64,000 nt of DNA from RBG-16-66-20 sp040752005 (GTDB taxonomy: Bacteria > Pseudomonadota > Gammaproteobacteria > Burkholderiales > SG8-39), in contig JBFMFX010000012.1 of assembly GCA_040752005.1 (NCBI GenBank), positions 43,400 through 107,399 of the forward strand, written 5' to 3'. Of the stretch, positions 27,712 to 37,407 are shown one piece after another. A program made the translations under genes and the position numbers. Below the pieces are notes generated by a model, which saw only the letters and a program-made list of their open reading frames with translations, did no database searches and had not been told where the DNA came from. The stretch's first letter is position 1. The number at the start of each line of letters is the position of its first letter.

Positions 27712-29505
27712 ATGGAGAGCTTTGTGTCGGAACCTGCCGGAACCGTGAACGGGGATCCCCGCCCCGCAGGCGGAGCGGAAGTGGCGCCGCCGCCCGCGCG
27801 GCGCGCGTTCGCGGCCGATCGCCTGGGCGCGAAGGGGGTCGGGTTCGCGCTGGTGCTCGCCGCCGCCGGCGCGATCGGGGCGCTGCTCGTGCACCGCTAT
27901 GAAATGCTGAAGGCCGAGTTCACGGAAGCGGCGCTCGCGCGCCGCGCCTCGGCCGGCGCGCTCGCGGTCACCACCCTTGCCGACAAGCTCCAGTTGCTGA
28001 CCGACCTCGGCGTCTCGCTCGCCACGCGCGTGCGGTTCCAGGAGCTGGTGCGCGCCGGGCGCTGGGAGGAGGCGGTGGCGATTCTGCGCCGCGTTCCAGA
28101 GGATTTCCCCTTCGTTGACCGTGTGGTCCTCACCGACACGACAGGCACCGTGATGGCGGTGGAGCCGGCGTTCGCGGCGATCGTCGGCCAGAACTTCGCG
28201 CACCACGACTGGTACCCGGGGGTGAGCCGGGAGTGGAAACCCTACGTGTCGGTTCTTTACCGCAGGGTCGCCGAGCCTCGCCGCAACGTGCTCGCGGTCG
28301 CGGTGCCCATCCGGGGCGAGGGTGCCCTCGTCGCCGGCATCCTGGTGATGCAGGTGAAACCCGAGAGCATCTTCGCCTGGGCGCGCTCGGGTGGTGGCGA
28401 TTCGGGCAGCCGGCTGTTGATCGTGGACCGCGAGGCGCGCGTCGCGTTCGATTCGGCGCGCGAGCTGAGTCCCGAGGCCGAGGCGCCGCAGGCGAGCGCG
28501 CTCGTCCGGGCGATCCGTGCCGCCGCGCCTGGATCGCCAGTCGCGCAAGTCGCGTTCGAAGGCGAGGAGGTGGTCGCCGGCTACACAGCGACGGCCTACG
28601 GCTGGGGCGTGCTCGCCGTGCAAACGGCGAAGACGACATTCGCCGCTCGCGACGCGCTGCTGCGGCAGTTGCTCCTCGACGGGGCGGCGATCCTGCTTCT
28701 TTCCGGCGCCGCGATCGCGCTCGGCGCGGCGCTCGCCGCGCGGCGGCGGCGCGCCGCCGAGGAACAGCGGTTTCGCGCCGCGCTCGAGCGGCAGGTCGCC
28801 GAGCGCACCGCCGAGCTCGCGGCGGCCAACCGAGAGCTGGAGGCGTTCTCCTACTCGGTGTCGCATGATCTGCGGTCGCCGCTGCGCGCGGTGGACGGCT
28901 ACGCGCGCATGCTCGAGGAGGACTTTGCCGCGCGCTTGGACGAAGAGGGCCGCCGGCTGCTCGGTATCGTGCGTGCCGAGGCGGCGCGCATGGGCCGGCT
29001 GATAGACGATCTGCTTGCCTTTTCGCGCGTCGCTCGCCAGCCGCTGCGCGCCGCGCCGGTGGACATGGCCGCGCTCGCGCGCGAGGTGGTCGCGGAACTG
29101 TCGCCGCGCTACCCGGCGGCGGCAATCGAGATCTCGGCGCTGCCCGCCGCCGTGGGCGACCGGGCGCTGCTGCGCCAGGTGTGGCTGAACCTGCTCGACA
29201 ACGCGCTCAAGTACAGCGCCAGGCGCCCAGATCCGCGCATCGAGATCGGCGGCCGCGTCGCGGGCGAGGAAATCGAGTACTGGGTGCGCGACAACGGCGC
29301 GGGTTTCGATCCGCGCTATGGCGCGAAGCTCTTCGGGGTGTTCCAGCGGCTGCACAGCGAGGAGGAATTCCCGGGCACCGGAGTCGGACTGGCGATCGTG
29401 CAGCGCGTGGTGCTGCGGCACGGCGGGCGCGTGCGCGCCGAGGGCGCGCCGGGCGAGGGCGCGTGCTTCACGTTCGCGCTTGCCGCGCGCGAGGCGGTCG
29501 CATGA
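27712..29505 (+). CDS. Membrane sensor histidine kinase with periplasmic sensor domain
   Basis: This 597-residue kinase has two transmembrane helices (about 42-60 and 312-334). They flank a periplasmic domain of about 250 residues with HDWYPGVSREWKPYVS, resembling Cache sensors. A coiled linker leads to the HisKA box (YSVSHDLRSPL) and an HATPase with WLNLLDNALKYS, DNGAGFD and GTGVGLAI. HisKA of this type is common in kinases paired with Rcp1-like receivers, which is what follows. ATG 27712 is chosen; GTG 27724 is possible. The stop overlaps the next gene by 4 bp. Confidence 0.88.
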   Translation: MESFVSEPAGTVNGDPRPAGGAEVAPPPARRAFAADRLGAKGVGFALVLAAAGAIGALLVHRYEMLKAEFTEAALARRASAGALAVTTLADKLQLLTDLGVSLATRVRFQELVRAGRWEEAVAILRRVPEDFPFVDRVVLTDTTGTVMAVEPAFAAIVGQNFAHHDWYPGVSREWKPYVSVLYRRVAEPRRNVLAVAVPIRGEGALVAGILVMQVKPESIFAWARSGGGDSGSRLLIVDREARVAFDSARELSPEAEAPQASALVRAIRAAAPGSPVAQVAFEGEEVVAGYTATAYGWGVLAVQTAKTTFAARDALLRQLLLDGAAILLLSGAAIALGAALAARRRRAAEEQRFRAALERQVAERTAELAAANRELEAFSYSVSHDLRSPLRAVDGYARMLEEDFAARLDEEGRRLLGIVRAEAARMGRLIDDLLAFSRVARQPLRAAPVDMAALAREVVAELSPRYPAAAIEISALPAAVGDRALLRQVWLNLLDNALKYSARRPDPRIEIGGRVAGEEIEYWVRDNGAGFDPRYGAKLFGVFQRLHSEEEFPGTGVGLAIVQRVVLRHGGRVRAEGAPGEGACFTFALAAREAVA

Positions 29506-29972
29506 GCGGATTCGCCGAAGTCGAGATCCTGCTCGCCGAGGACAACCCGCGCGACGCCGAACTGACGCTGCGCGCGCTGCGCCGGATGAACCTCGCCAAC
29601 CGGCTGCACTGGGTGAAGGACGGCGCCGAGGCGCTCGAGTTCCTGTTCGGCGAGGGGCGCTACGGCGGGCGCGACGCGGCGCAAACGCTGAGGCTGGTGC
29701 TGCTCGACATCAAGATGCCGAAGGTGGACGGCATCGAGGTGCTGCGGCGCCTCAAGTCTGACGAGCGCACCCGCATGACGCCGGTGGTGGTGATGACCTC
29801 CTCGGCCGAGGAGCGCGACATGCTGGAGAGCTATCGCCTCGGGGCGAACGGCTACGTCGTCAAGCCGGTGCAGTTCGAGGCGTTCGTCGAGGCGGCGGCG
29901 CGCATTGGCCTGTACTGGCTGCTCACCAACCGCACGCCCGGCGCGGGTGCCGACGGCGCGCGGCATGGCTGA
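29502..29972 (+). CDS. Single-domain response regulator (Rcp1-like CheY family)
   Basis: This 156-residue protein is one receiver domain. It has the acidic LLAEDNPRDAELT, the phospho-Asp in LVLLDIKMPKVDG, MTSS, and VVKPVQF with the conserved Lys. There is no output domain. It starts inside the stop of the kinase gene (ATGA) and overlaps the next gene by 8 bases. It is very likely the direct phosphoacceptor of that kinase, acting by protein contact. Confidence 0.9.
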   Translation: MSGFAEVEILLAEDNPRDAELTLRALRRMNLANRLHWVKDGAEALEFLFGEGRYGGRDAAQTLRLVLLDIKMPKVDGIEVLRRLKSDERTRMTPVVVMTSSAEERDMLESYRLGANGYVVKPVQFEAFVEAAARIGLYWLLTNRTPGAGADGARHG

Positions 29973-32577
29973 GCCGGTTCGCCTGCTGCTGGTCGAGGAC
30001 GTCGCCACCGACGCCGAGCTGGAGGTGCGCGAGCTCAAGCGCGCCGGGCTCCAGTTCGAGTACGAGGTGGTGCAGGACGAGCAGGCGTACCGGCGCGCGC
30101 TCGCCGAGTTCCGGCCGCATGCCATCATCTGCGATTTCTCGATGCCGGGGTTCGACGGCATGGCGGCGCTCGCGCTCGCGCGCGAGCTCGCGCCCGAGGT
30201 GCCGTTCATCTTCGTCTCCGGCACGCTTGGCGAGGAGTACGCGATCCGGGCGCTGAAGAACGGCGCGACCGATTACGTTCTGAAGACGAACCTGATGCGG
30301 CTGCCGCCGGCGCTCGAGCGGGCGCTGGAGATCGCGCGCGAGCGCGCGGCCAAGCGCGCCGCCGAGCGCGAGCTCGCGCGGGTGCGCGAGCGGCTGCAGA
30401 GCATCTTCGAATCGCTGCCCGACGTGCTCTGGTCCATGGAGCTGCCGGCCGAGCGGATCGAGTACGTCAGCCCGGCGTGCGTTGCGATCTACGGCCGGCC
30501 GCCGACCGAGTTCCTCGCGAACCCGGACCTGTGGCTGGAGTGCGTTCATCCGCAGGACCGGGCGGCGGTGATCGAGGCGCGGCGCCGGCTCATCGAGGGA
30601 GCCGGGTACGGCGTCGAGTACCGCATCGTGCGGCCCGACGGCGAGGTGCGCTGGATCCAGGACCGCGCGCGCCTGGTGCGCGATGCAGCCGGCGCCCCGG
30701 CGCGGCTCGACGGGGTGATGCGCGACGTGACCGAGATGGTGCGGCAGCGCGAGCGGCTGGCGCGCCTTGCGCGCATGCGCGACCTGCTCGGAGCGGTGAC
30801 GACGACGCTGATGCGCCCGCGCGAGCGGCAGCAGATCTTCGAGGAATTCTGCCGTATCGCGGTCGCGCGCGGCGGCTTCGCGATGGCGCGCGTCGTGCTG
30901 CGCGAGGCCGATGGCCGCCTTGCGGTTGCGGCGAGCAGCGACGAATCGAGCGGCACGTTCCGGCGCCTGATCGAAGTGCACAACGCCGACCCGCAGGCGG
31001 GACGGAGCCTTCTTGCCCGGGCGCTGCGCGCGCGCCAGCCGATGATCTCGAACGACGTGCGCAACGACGAGCGCATCCCGGAGCGCGAGGCGCTCACGCG
31101 CGAGGGTAACTTCTCGCTCGCCATCCTGCCGCTTCAGGTCGAGGGCGAGGTGATCGGCGCGGTGCTGCTCAGCGCGGCGGAGACCGGCTACTTCGACCAG
31201 GAGGAGCTGGCGTTGATCGGCGAGCTGGTCGGCAACCTCGCGCTCGCGCTCGACCTCCAGGCGAAGCAGCAGCGGCTGAACTACCTCGCGCTCTACGATC
31301 CGCTCACCGCCCTGCCGAACCGGACGCTGTTCCGCGAGCGGCTCGCGCAGGCGCTGGAGTCCTGCGCGAGCAGAAAGACGACGCTGGCGCTCGCAGTGTT
31401 CGATCTCGACCGCTTCAAGGCGGTGAACGACACCTTCGGCCAGGGCGCGGGCGACCAGGTGCTGCGCGAGATCGCGCGCCGCCTGCGCGAGGCGGTCGGC
31501 GACGTGCACCGGATCGCCCGGCTGGGCGGGGATCAGTTCGCGGTCATGCGCCCGGACGCAGGCGATCTGTCGCAGGCGGGGGGCGTGATCCAGGCGAAGG
31601 CGGCGCGGCTGTTCGAGGCGCCGATACCGTTCGCGGGGGGCGAGGTCCGCATGTCGGCGCGGGCGGGCATCGCGTTGTTCCCGGAGGACGGCGCCGACGC
31701 CGATACGCTGTTTCAGAACGCCGAGGCCGCGCTCAAGCGCGCCAAGGAAACGCGCGAGCGCTTCATCCTCTACGCCCCGCAGCTCAACGCGCGCGTGCGC
31801 GAGCAGCTCGAGCTGGAACGCCGCCTGCGCCGCGCGGTCGAGGACCGCGAGCTGTTTTTGCACTTCCAGCCCAAGGTGGAGCTTGCCGCGCGCCGCATGG
31901 TCGGCCTGGAGGCGCTCATGCGCTGGCGCGGGGAGGACGGAAAGCCGATCTCGCCGGCGCTGTTCGTGCCGGTGCTGGAGCGCAGCGGCCTGATCCTGGA
32001 GGCGGGCCGGCTCGCCGTCGAGCTGGCCGCCGCAGCCTACCGCGGCTGGCAGGCAAAGGGCCTGAGACCGCCGCGCGTCGCGGTCAACGTCTCGACCCTC
32101 GAGCTGCGCCAGCGCGACTTCGTCGCCGCGTTCCTCGCCGCCGCCGGCGGCGCCGAGGGCGGCGTGGACATCGAGATCACCGAGAGCCTGCTGATGCAGG
32201 ACGTGCAGGCGAGCATCGCCAAGCTGCGCGAGCTGCGTGCGGCAGGCATCGGCATCGCGCTCGACGATTTCGGCACCGGGCACTCCTCGCTCGCGTATCT
32301 GTCGCGGCTGCCGGTGGACACGCTGAAGATAGACCACAGCTTCGTGCGCGGCATGACCGACAACGCCGAGGACACGAGCATCGTGACCTCGATCCTGTCG
32401 CTCGCGCAGGCGCTGCGCCTGACGAGCGTGGCCGAGGGGGTCGAGACCGAGGAGCAGGCGCGGCTGCTGCGGCTTCTGCGCTGCGACCAGATGCAGGGCT
32501 ATCTGTTCAGCCCGCCGGTTCCAGCGGAGAAAATCGAAGAGCTGCTCGGCGCGCCGCGCCCCGCGAGCGGGGGTTAA
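29965..32577 (+). CDS. REC-PAS-GAF-GGDEF-EAL cyclic-di-GMP signalling protein
   Basis: In this 870-residue protein the receiver (about 5-125) has phospho-Asp in IICDFSMPGFDG. PAS (about 135-260) has HPQDRAAV and a PAC tail. GAF spans about 275-425. The GGDEF domain (about 440-600) reads GGDQF at residues 521-525, so the catalytic Glu is Gln and the cyclase is probably dead. The EAL domain (about 615-865) keeps EALMRW, the Asn in VAVNVSTLEL, EITES, LDDFGTGHSSL, LKIDHSF and AEGVETEEQ, so phosphodiesterase activity is expected. It lies at the end of the kinase/receiver operon and probably lowers c-di-GMP when phosphorylated. Confidence 0.9.
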   Translation: MAEPVRLLLVEDVATDAELEVRELKRAGLQFEYEVVQDEQAYRRALAEFRPHAIICDFSMPGFDGMAALALARELAPEVPFIFVSGTLGEEYAIRALKNGATDYVLKTNLMRLPPALERALEIARERAAKRAAERELARVRERLQSIFESLPDVLWSMELPAERIEYVSPACVAIYGRPPTEFLANPDLWLECVHPQDRAAVIEARRRLIEGAGYGVEYRIVRPDGEVRWIQDRARLVRDAAGAPARLDGVMRDVTEMVRQRERLARLARMRDLLGAVTTTLMRPRERQQIFEEFCRIAVARGGFAMARVVLREADGRLAVAASSDESSGTFRRLIEVHNADPQAGRSLLARALRARQPMISNDVRNDERIPEREALTREGNFSLAILPLQVEGEVIGAVLLSAAETGYFDQEELALIGELVGNLALALDLQAKQQRLNYLALYDPLTALPNRTLFRERLAQALESCASRKTTLALAVFDLDRFKAVNDTFGQGAGDQVLREIARRLREAVGDVHRIARLGGDQFAVMRPDAGDLSQAGGVIQAKAARLFEAPIPFAGGEVRMSARAGIALFPEDGADADTLFQNAEAALKRAKETRERFILYAPQLNARVREQLELERRLRRAVEDRELFLHFQPKVELAARRMVGLEALMRWRGEDGKPISPALFVPVLERSGLILEAGRLAVELAAAAYRGWQAKGLRPPRVAVNVSTLELRQRDFVAAFLAAAGGAEGGVDIEITESLLMQDVQASIAKLRELRAAGIGIALDDFGTGHSSLAYLSRLPVDTLKIDHSFVRGMTDNAEDTSIVTSILSLAQALRLTSVAEGVETEEQARLLRLLRCDQMQGYLFSPPVPAEKIEELLGAPRPASGG

Positions 32578-32580
32578 AAT
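32575..32580 (+). promoter_or_regulatory. hemA: -10 box of hemA, formed by the upstream stop codon
   Basis: TAAAAT begins with the TAA stop of the GGDEF-EAL gene. It lies 33 bases before the hemA ATG. No -35 is evident in the GC-rich coding sequence upstream. Confidence 0.45.
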
Positions 32581-32613
32581 CGCCGCTCGTCAGGCACTTG
32601 CGCCGGCCGCGGC

Positions 32614-33870
32614 ATGACCCTCCTCGCCCTCGGGCTCAATCACCTCACCGCACCGCTCGAAGTGCGCGAGCGCGTGGTGTTTCACGTCGAGCGCCTGGGC
32701 GAGGCGCTCGCCGAAGCGAGCCGGCGCCTCGGCACCGAAACCGCGATCCTGTCCACGTGCAACCGCACCGAGCTTTACCTCTCGGGGGAGGCGGCCGGCG
32801 CGGGGCCGGCCGCGGCGGCGCAGTGGCTCGCGGCCTGGCACCGGGTGGATCCGGGCGAGCTGGAGCGCTACCTCTATACCCTGCCCCGCGAGCAGGCGGT
32901 GCGCCATGCCTTTCGCGTCGCCTCGGGCCTGGACTCGATGGTGCTCGGCGAGCCCCAGATCCTCGGCCAGATGAAGCAGGCGGCGCGCACGGCGGAAGCC
33001 GCCGGCACGCTCGGCACCGTGCTCGGCCGGCTCTTTCAGCGCTCGTTCGCGGTGGCCAAAGAGGTGCGCTCGAGCACGCAGATCGGCGCGGCGAGCGTCT
33101 CGATGGCGGCGGCGGCGGTGAAGCTCGCGGCGCGGATCTTTCCGACGCTCACCGACCGCAGCGTGCTTTTCATCGGCGCGGGCGAGATGATCGAGCTGTG
33201 CGCCACCCACTTCGCCGCGCAGTCGCCGGCGCGCGTCACGGTCGCGAATCGCACGCTGGAGCGCGGGCAGGCGCTCGCGCACCGCTTCGGCGCGCACGCG
33301 ATCGAGCTGCGCGGACTGGCCGAGCGCCTGCACGAGCACGACATCGTCGTCTCCTGCACCGCGAGTTCGCTCCCGATCCTCGGCAAGGGCATGGTCGAGC
33401 GGGCGCTCAAGCGCCGCCGCCGCCGGCCGATGTTCATGGTGGACCTCGCCGTGCCGCGCGACATCGAGCCGGAGGTGGGCGAGCTCGACGACGTGTTCCT
33501 CTACACGCTGGACGACCTGCGCGACCTGGTGGCGGCGAACATGGACGCGCGGCGCGCGGCGCTCGCGCAGGCCGAGGCGATCATCGAGACGCAGGTCGGC
33601 CAGTTCATGCACTGGATGCGCGCGCGCGAGGCGGTGCCGCTCATCCGGCGGCTGCGCGAGCAGGCCGAGCACGCGCGGCGGCACGAGCTCGAGCGCGCGC
33701 TGCGTAGGATGGCGCGCGGCGACGACCCGCGCCAAGTGCTCGAGGCGCTGTCGCACGGCCTGACCAACAAGCTGATGCACCCGCCGACGCAGGCGCTCAA
33801 CGACGCGACGGAGGAAGAGCGGCGCACGCTCGCCGGGACGCTGGCGCGGCTGTTCCGCCTCGGGCCTTGA
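32614..33870 (+). CDS. hemA: Glutamyl-tRNA reductase
   Basis: This 418-residue protein has LGLNHLTAPLEVRERV, the nucleophilic Cys49 in LSTCNRTELY, GEPQILGQMK, the NADPH-binding GAGEMIELCATH and a C-terminal dimerisation helix. It reduces Glu-tRNA to glutamate-1-semialdehyde, the first step of heme synthesis by the C5 route. The stop TGA overlaps the TTG start of prfA, the conserved hemA-prfA-prmC order. Confidence 0.96.
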   Translation: MTLLALGLNHLTAPLEVRERVVFHVERLGEALAEASRRLGTETAILSTCNRTELYLSGEAAGAGPAAAAQWLAAWHRVDPGELERYLYTLPREQAVRHAFRVASGLDSMVLGEPQILGQMKQAARTAEAAGTLGTVLGRLFQRSFAVAKEVRSSTQIGAASVSMAAAAVKLAARIFPTLTDRSVLFIGAGEMIELCATHFAAQSPARVTVANRTLERGQALAHRFGAHAIELRGLAERLHEHDIVVSCTASSLPILGKGMVERALKRRRRRPMFMVDLAVPRDIEPEVGELDDVFLYTLDDLRDLVAANMDARRAALAQAEAIIETQVGQFMHWMRAREAVPLIRRLREQAEHARRHELERALRRMARGDDPRQVLEALSHGLTNKLMHPPTQALNDATEEERRTLAGTLARLFRLGP

Positions 33871-34955
33871 AGACGACGCTGCGCGCGAAGCTCGAGGCCG
33901 CCGCCCGCCGGCTCGAGGAGCTGAACGCGCGCCTTGCGGCCGAGGGCGCGACGCGCGACATGGAAGGGTACCGGCGCCTGGCGCGCGAGCAGGCGGAGCT
34001 GGCGCGCCTCGCGCAGCTCTACGAGCGCTACCGGCAGGCCGAGCGCGACGCGGCGGCGGCGCGCGAGATCGCCGCGGATCCGGCGATGAAGGGCTTCGCC
34101 GAGGAGGAGCTGAAGGCGGCGGAAGACACGATGCGCCGGCTCGAAGGAGAGCTGCAGGCGGCGCTCCTGCCGCGCGATCCGAACGACGAGCGCAACGTCT
34201 TTCTCGAGATCCGCGCCGGCACCGGCGGCGAGGAATCGGCGCTCTTCGCCGCCGACCTCTTTCGCATGTACACGCGCTACGCCGAGCGCCGCGGCTGGCA
34301 GGTGGAGCTCGTCTCCGAGAGCCCCTCGGACCTCGGCGGCTACAAGGAAGTGATCGCGCGCATCGCCGGGCCGGGCGCGTACTCGCGGCTCAAATTCGAG
34401 TCCGGCGGCCACCGCGTGCAGCGCGTGCCGGCGACCGAGGCGCAGGGCCGCATCCATACCTCGGCCTGCACGGTGGCGGTGCTGCCGGAGGCCGACGCGA
34501 TCGAGGAGGTGGTGCTCAATCCGGCGGAGCTGCGCATTGACACCTTCCGCGCTTCGGGCGCGGGCGGCCAGCACGTCAACAAGACCGAGTCGGCGATCCG
34601 CGTCACGCACCTGCCCACCGGAATCGTGGTCGAGTGCCAGGACTCGCGCTCGCAGCACAAGAACCGCGAACGGGCGCTGGCGGTGCTCGCCGCGCGCCTG
34701 AAGGACCGGCGCGAGCGCGAGCAGCAGGCGAAGACCGCCTCGACGCGCAAGAGCCTCATCGGCTCGGGCGACCGCTCCGAGCGCATCCGCACCTACAACT
34801 TTCCCCAGGGCCGCGTGACCGACCACCGCATCGGGCTGACGCTGTACAAGATTGACCGCATCATGGACGGCGAGCTCGACGAGATCATTGACGCGCTCGC
34901 CGCCGAGCACCAGGCCGAGCAGCTCGCGCAGCTCTCGGAGGAAGCGACCGCATGA
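33867..34955 (+). CDS. prfA: Peptide chain release factor 1
   Basis: This 362-residue factor has the GGQ motif at residues 233-235 (SGAGGQHVNKTESA). The codon-recognition PAT region is VPATEAQGR, and the C-terminal helix domain is present. It ends translation at UAA and UAG. It starts at a rare TTG overlapping the hemA stop, and its stop overlaps prmC, so all three genes are coupled. Confidence 0.97.
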   Translation: MKTTLRAKLEAAARRLEELNARLAAEGATRDMEGYRRLAREQAELARLAQLYERYRQAERDAAAAREIAADPAMKGFAEEELKAAEDTMRRLEGELQAALLPRDPNDERNVFLEIRAGTGGEESALFAADLFRMYTRYAERRGWQVELVSESPSDLGGYKEVIARIAGPGAYSRLKFESGGHRVQRVPATEAQGRIHTSACTVAVLPEADAIEEVVLNPAELRIDTFRASGAGGQHVNKTESAIRVTHLPTGIVVECQDSRSQHKNRERALAVLAARLKDRREREQQAKTASTRKSLIGSGDRSERIRTYNFPQGRVTDHRIGLTLYKIDRIMDGELDEIIDALAAEHQAEQLAQLSEEATA

Positions 34956-35752
34956 AGGTGGCCGAGGCAATCCGGCGCTCGGGGATCGAGCCGCGCGAGG
35001 CGCGGCTGCTGCTCGCCGCCGCTACGGGCCTTTCGCAGGCGAGCCTGGTCGCGCGGCCCGAGCGCGAGCTGGCGCCGCCGGTCGAACGCGCGTTTTTCGA
35101 GCTTTCGGCGCGCCGTGCGCGCGGCGAGCCGGTCGCCTATCTCCTCGGGCGCAGGGAGTTCTACGACATCGAGCTGCAAGTCAATCCGGCGGTGCTCGTG
35201 CCGCGCCCGGAAACCGAGCTGCTGGTGGACCTCGCCCTCGAGCGAATCCCGCGGGGCGCGAGCGCGGCGGTGCTCGACCTCGGTACCGGGAGCGGCGCGG
35301 TGGCGCTTGCCGTGAAGCGGCACAGGCCGCGCGCCCGCGTGGTGGCGGTGGATGCGAGCGAGGCGGCCCTCGCGGTGGCGCGCGCGAACGCGGCGCGTCT
35401 CGGCCTGGAGCTGGAGTTCCGCTGCGGCTATTGGTTCGAGCCGGTGGCGGGAGACCGCTTCGACGTCGTGCTCGCCAACCCTCCGTACGTCGCCGAGGGC
35501 GACCCCCACCTCGCCGAGCTTCGCTACGAGCCGCGCGCGGCGCTCCTTGCCGGTGCCGACGGGCTGGAGGCGATCCGGGAAATCACACAAGCCGCAGGGT
35601 CATTTCTGCTGCCCGGCGGCTGGTGTCTTCTGGAGCACGGTGCGGGGCAGGGCGAGGCGGTACGCGGGCTGCTCTCGCGCGCGGGGCTTCGCCGCATCGC
35701 CACATGGCCGGACCTCGCCGGAATCGGCCGGGTGAGCGGCGGAACGCGATAG
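34952..35752 (+). CDS. prmC: Release factor glutamine methyltransferase PrmC
   Basis: This 266-residue SAM-dependent methyltransferase has the N-terminal helical domain, LGRREFYDIELQVNPAVL, the SAM-binding DLGTGSGAVALA and the catalytic NPPYVAEGD. It methylates the Gln of GGQ in the release factors. It follows prfA with a 4-bp overlap. Its TAG stop is the start of a candidate -10 box for grxD. Confidence 0.96.
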   Translation: MKVAEAIRRSGIEPREARLLLAAATGLSQASLVARPERELAPPVERAFFELSARRARGEPVAYLLGRREFYDIELQVNPAVLVPRPETELLVDLALERIPRGASAAVLDLGTGSGAVALAVKRHRPRARVVAVDASEAALAVARANAARLGLELEFRCGYWFEPVAGDRFDVVLANPPYVAEGDPHLAELRYEPRAALLAGADGLEAIREITQAAGSFLLPGGWCLLEHGAGQGEAVRGLLSRAGLRRIATWPDLAGIGRVSGGTR

Positions 35753-35755
35753 AAT
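35750..35755 (+). promoter_or_regulatory. grxD: -10 box of grxD, formed by the prmC stop codon
   Basis: TAGAAT starts with the prmC TAG stop. Only 7 bases separate it from the grxD ATG, so a transcript from here would be leaderless. No Shine-Dalgarno sequence is seen before grxD. Confidence 0.4.
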
Positions 35756-35762
35756 TCGCGCC

Positions 35763-36080
35763 ATGGACATCCAGGAAAAAATCCGCCAGCAGGTCACCTC
35801 GCACCGCGTCGTGCTCTACATGAAGGGCACGCCGCAGTTTCCGCAGTGCGGCTTCTCGGCGCTCGCGGTGCAGGCCTTGCACGCCTGCGGCGTGCGCGAC
35901 TTCGTGGCCGTCAACGTGCTCGAGGATCCGGCGATCCGCGAGGGCATCAAGCGCTACGCCAACTGGCCGACGATCCCCCAGCTCTACGTGAACGGGGAGT
36001 TCATCGGCGGCGCGGACATCATGCGCGAAATGGTTCAGTCGGGCGAGCTGCAGAAACTCCTCGAGGGCGCGCGGGCGTAG
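35763..36080 (+). CDS. grxD: Monothiol glutaredoxin (Grx4 type)
   Basis: This 105-residue protein has Lys21 and the CGFS active site (Cys29 in PQCGFSALAVQAL), then WPTIPQLYVNGEFIGGADI for glutathione binding. CGFS glutaredoxins carry and deliver [2Fe-2S] clusters. It faces the kinase gene convergently. A hairpin (CTGAGC/GCTCAG, 36081-36113) lies between them without a clear U tract. Confidence 0.96.
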   Translation: MDIQEKIRQQVTSHRVVLYMKGTPQFPQCGFSALAVQALHACGVRDFVAVNVLEDPAIREGIKRYANWPTIPQLYVNGEFIGGADIMREMVQSGELQKLLEGARA

Positions 36081-36111
36081 ACCTGAGCGCGAGGCGAGCG
36101 CGCGCTCCGGC

Positions 36112-37403
<1,292 letters not shown>

Positions 37404-37407
<4 letters not shown>

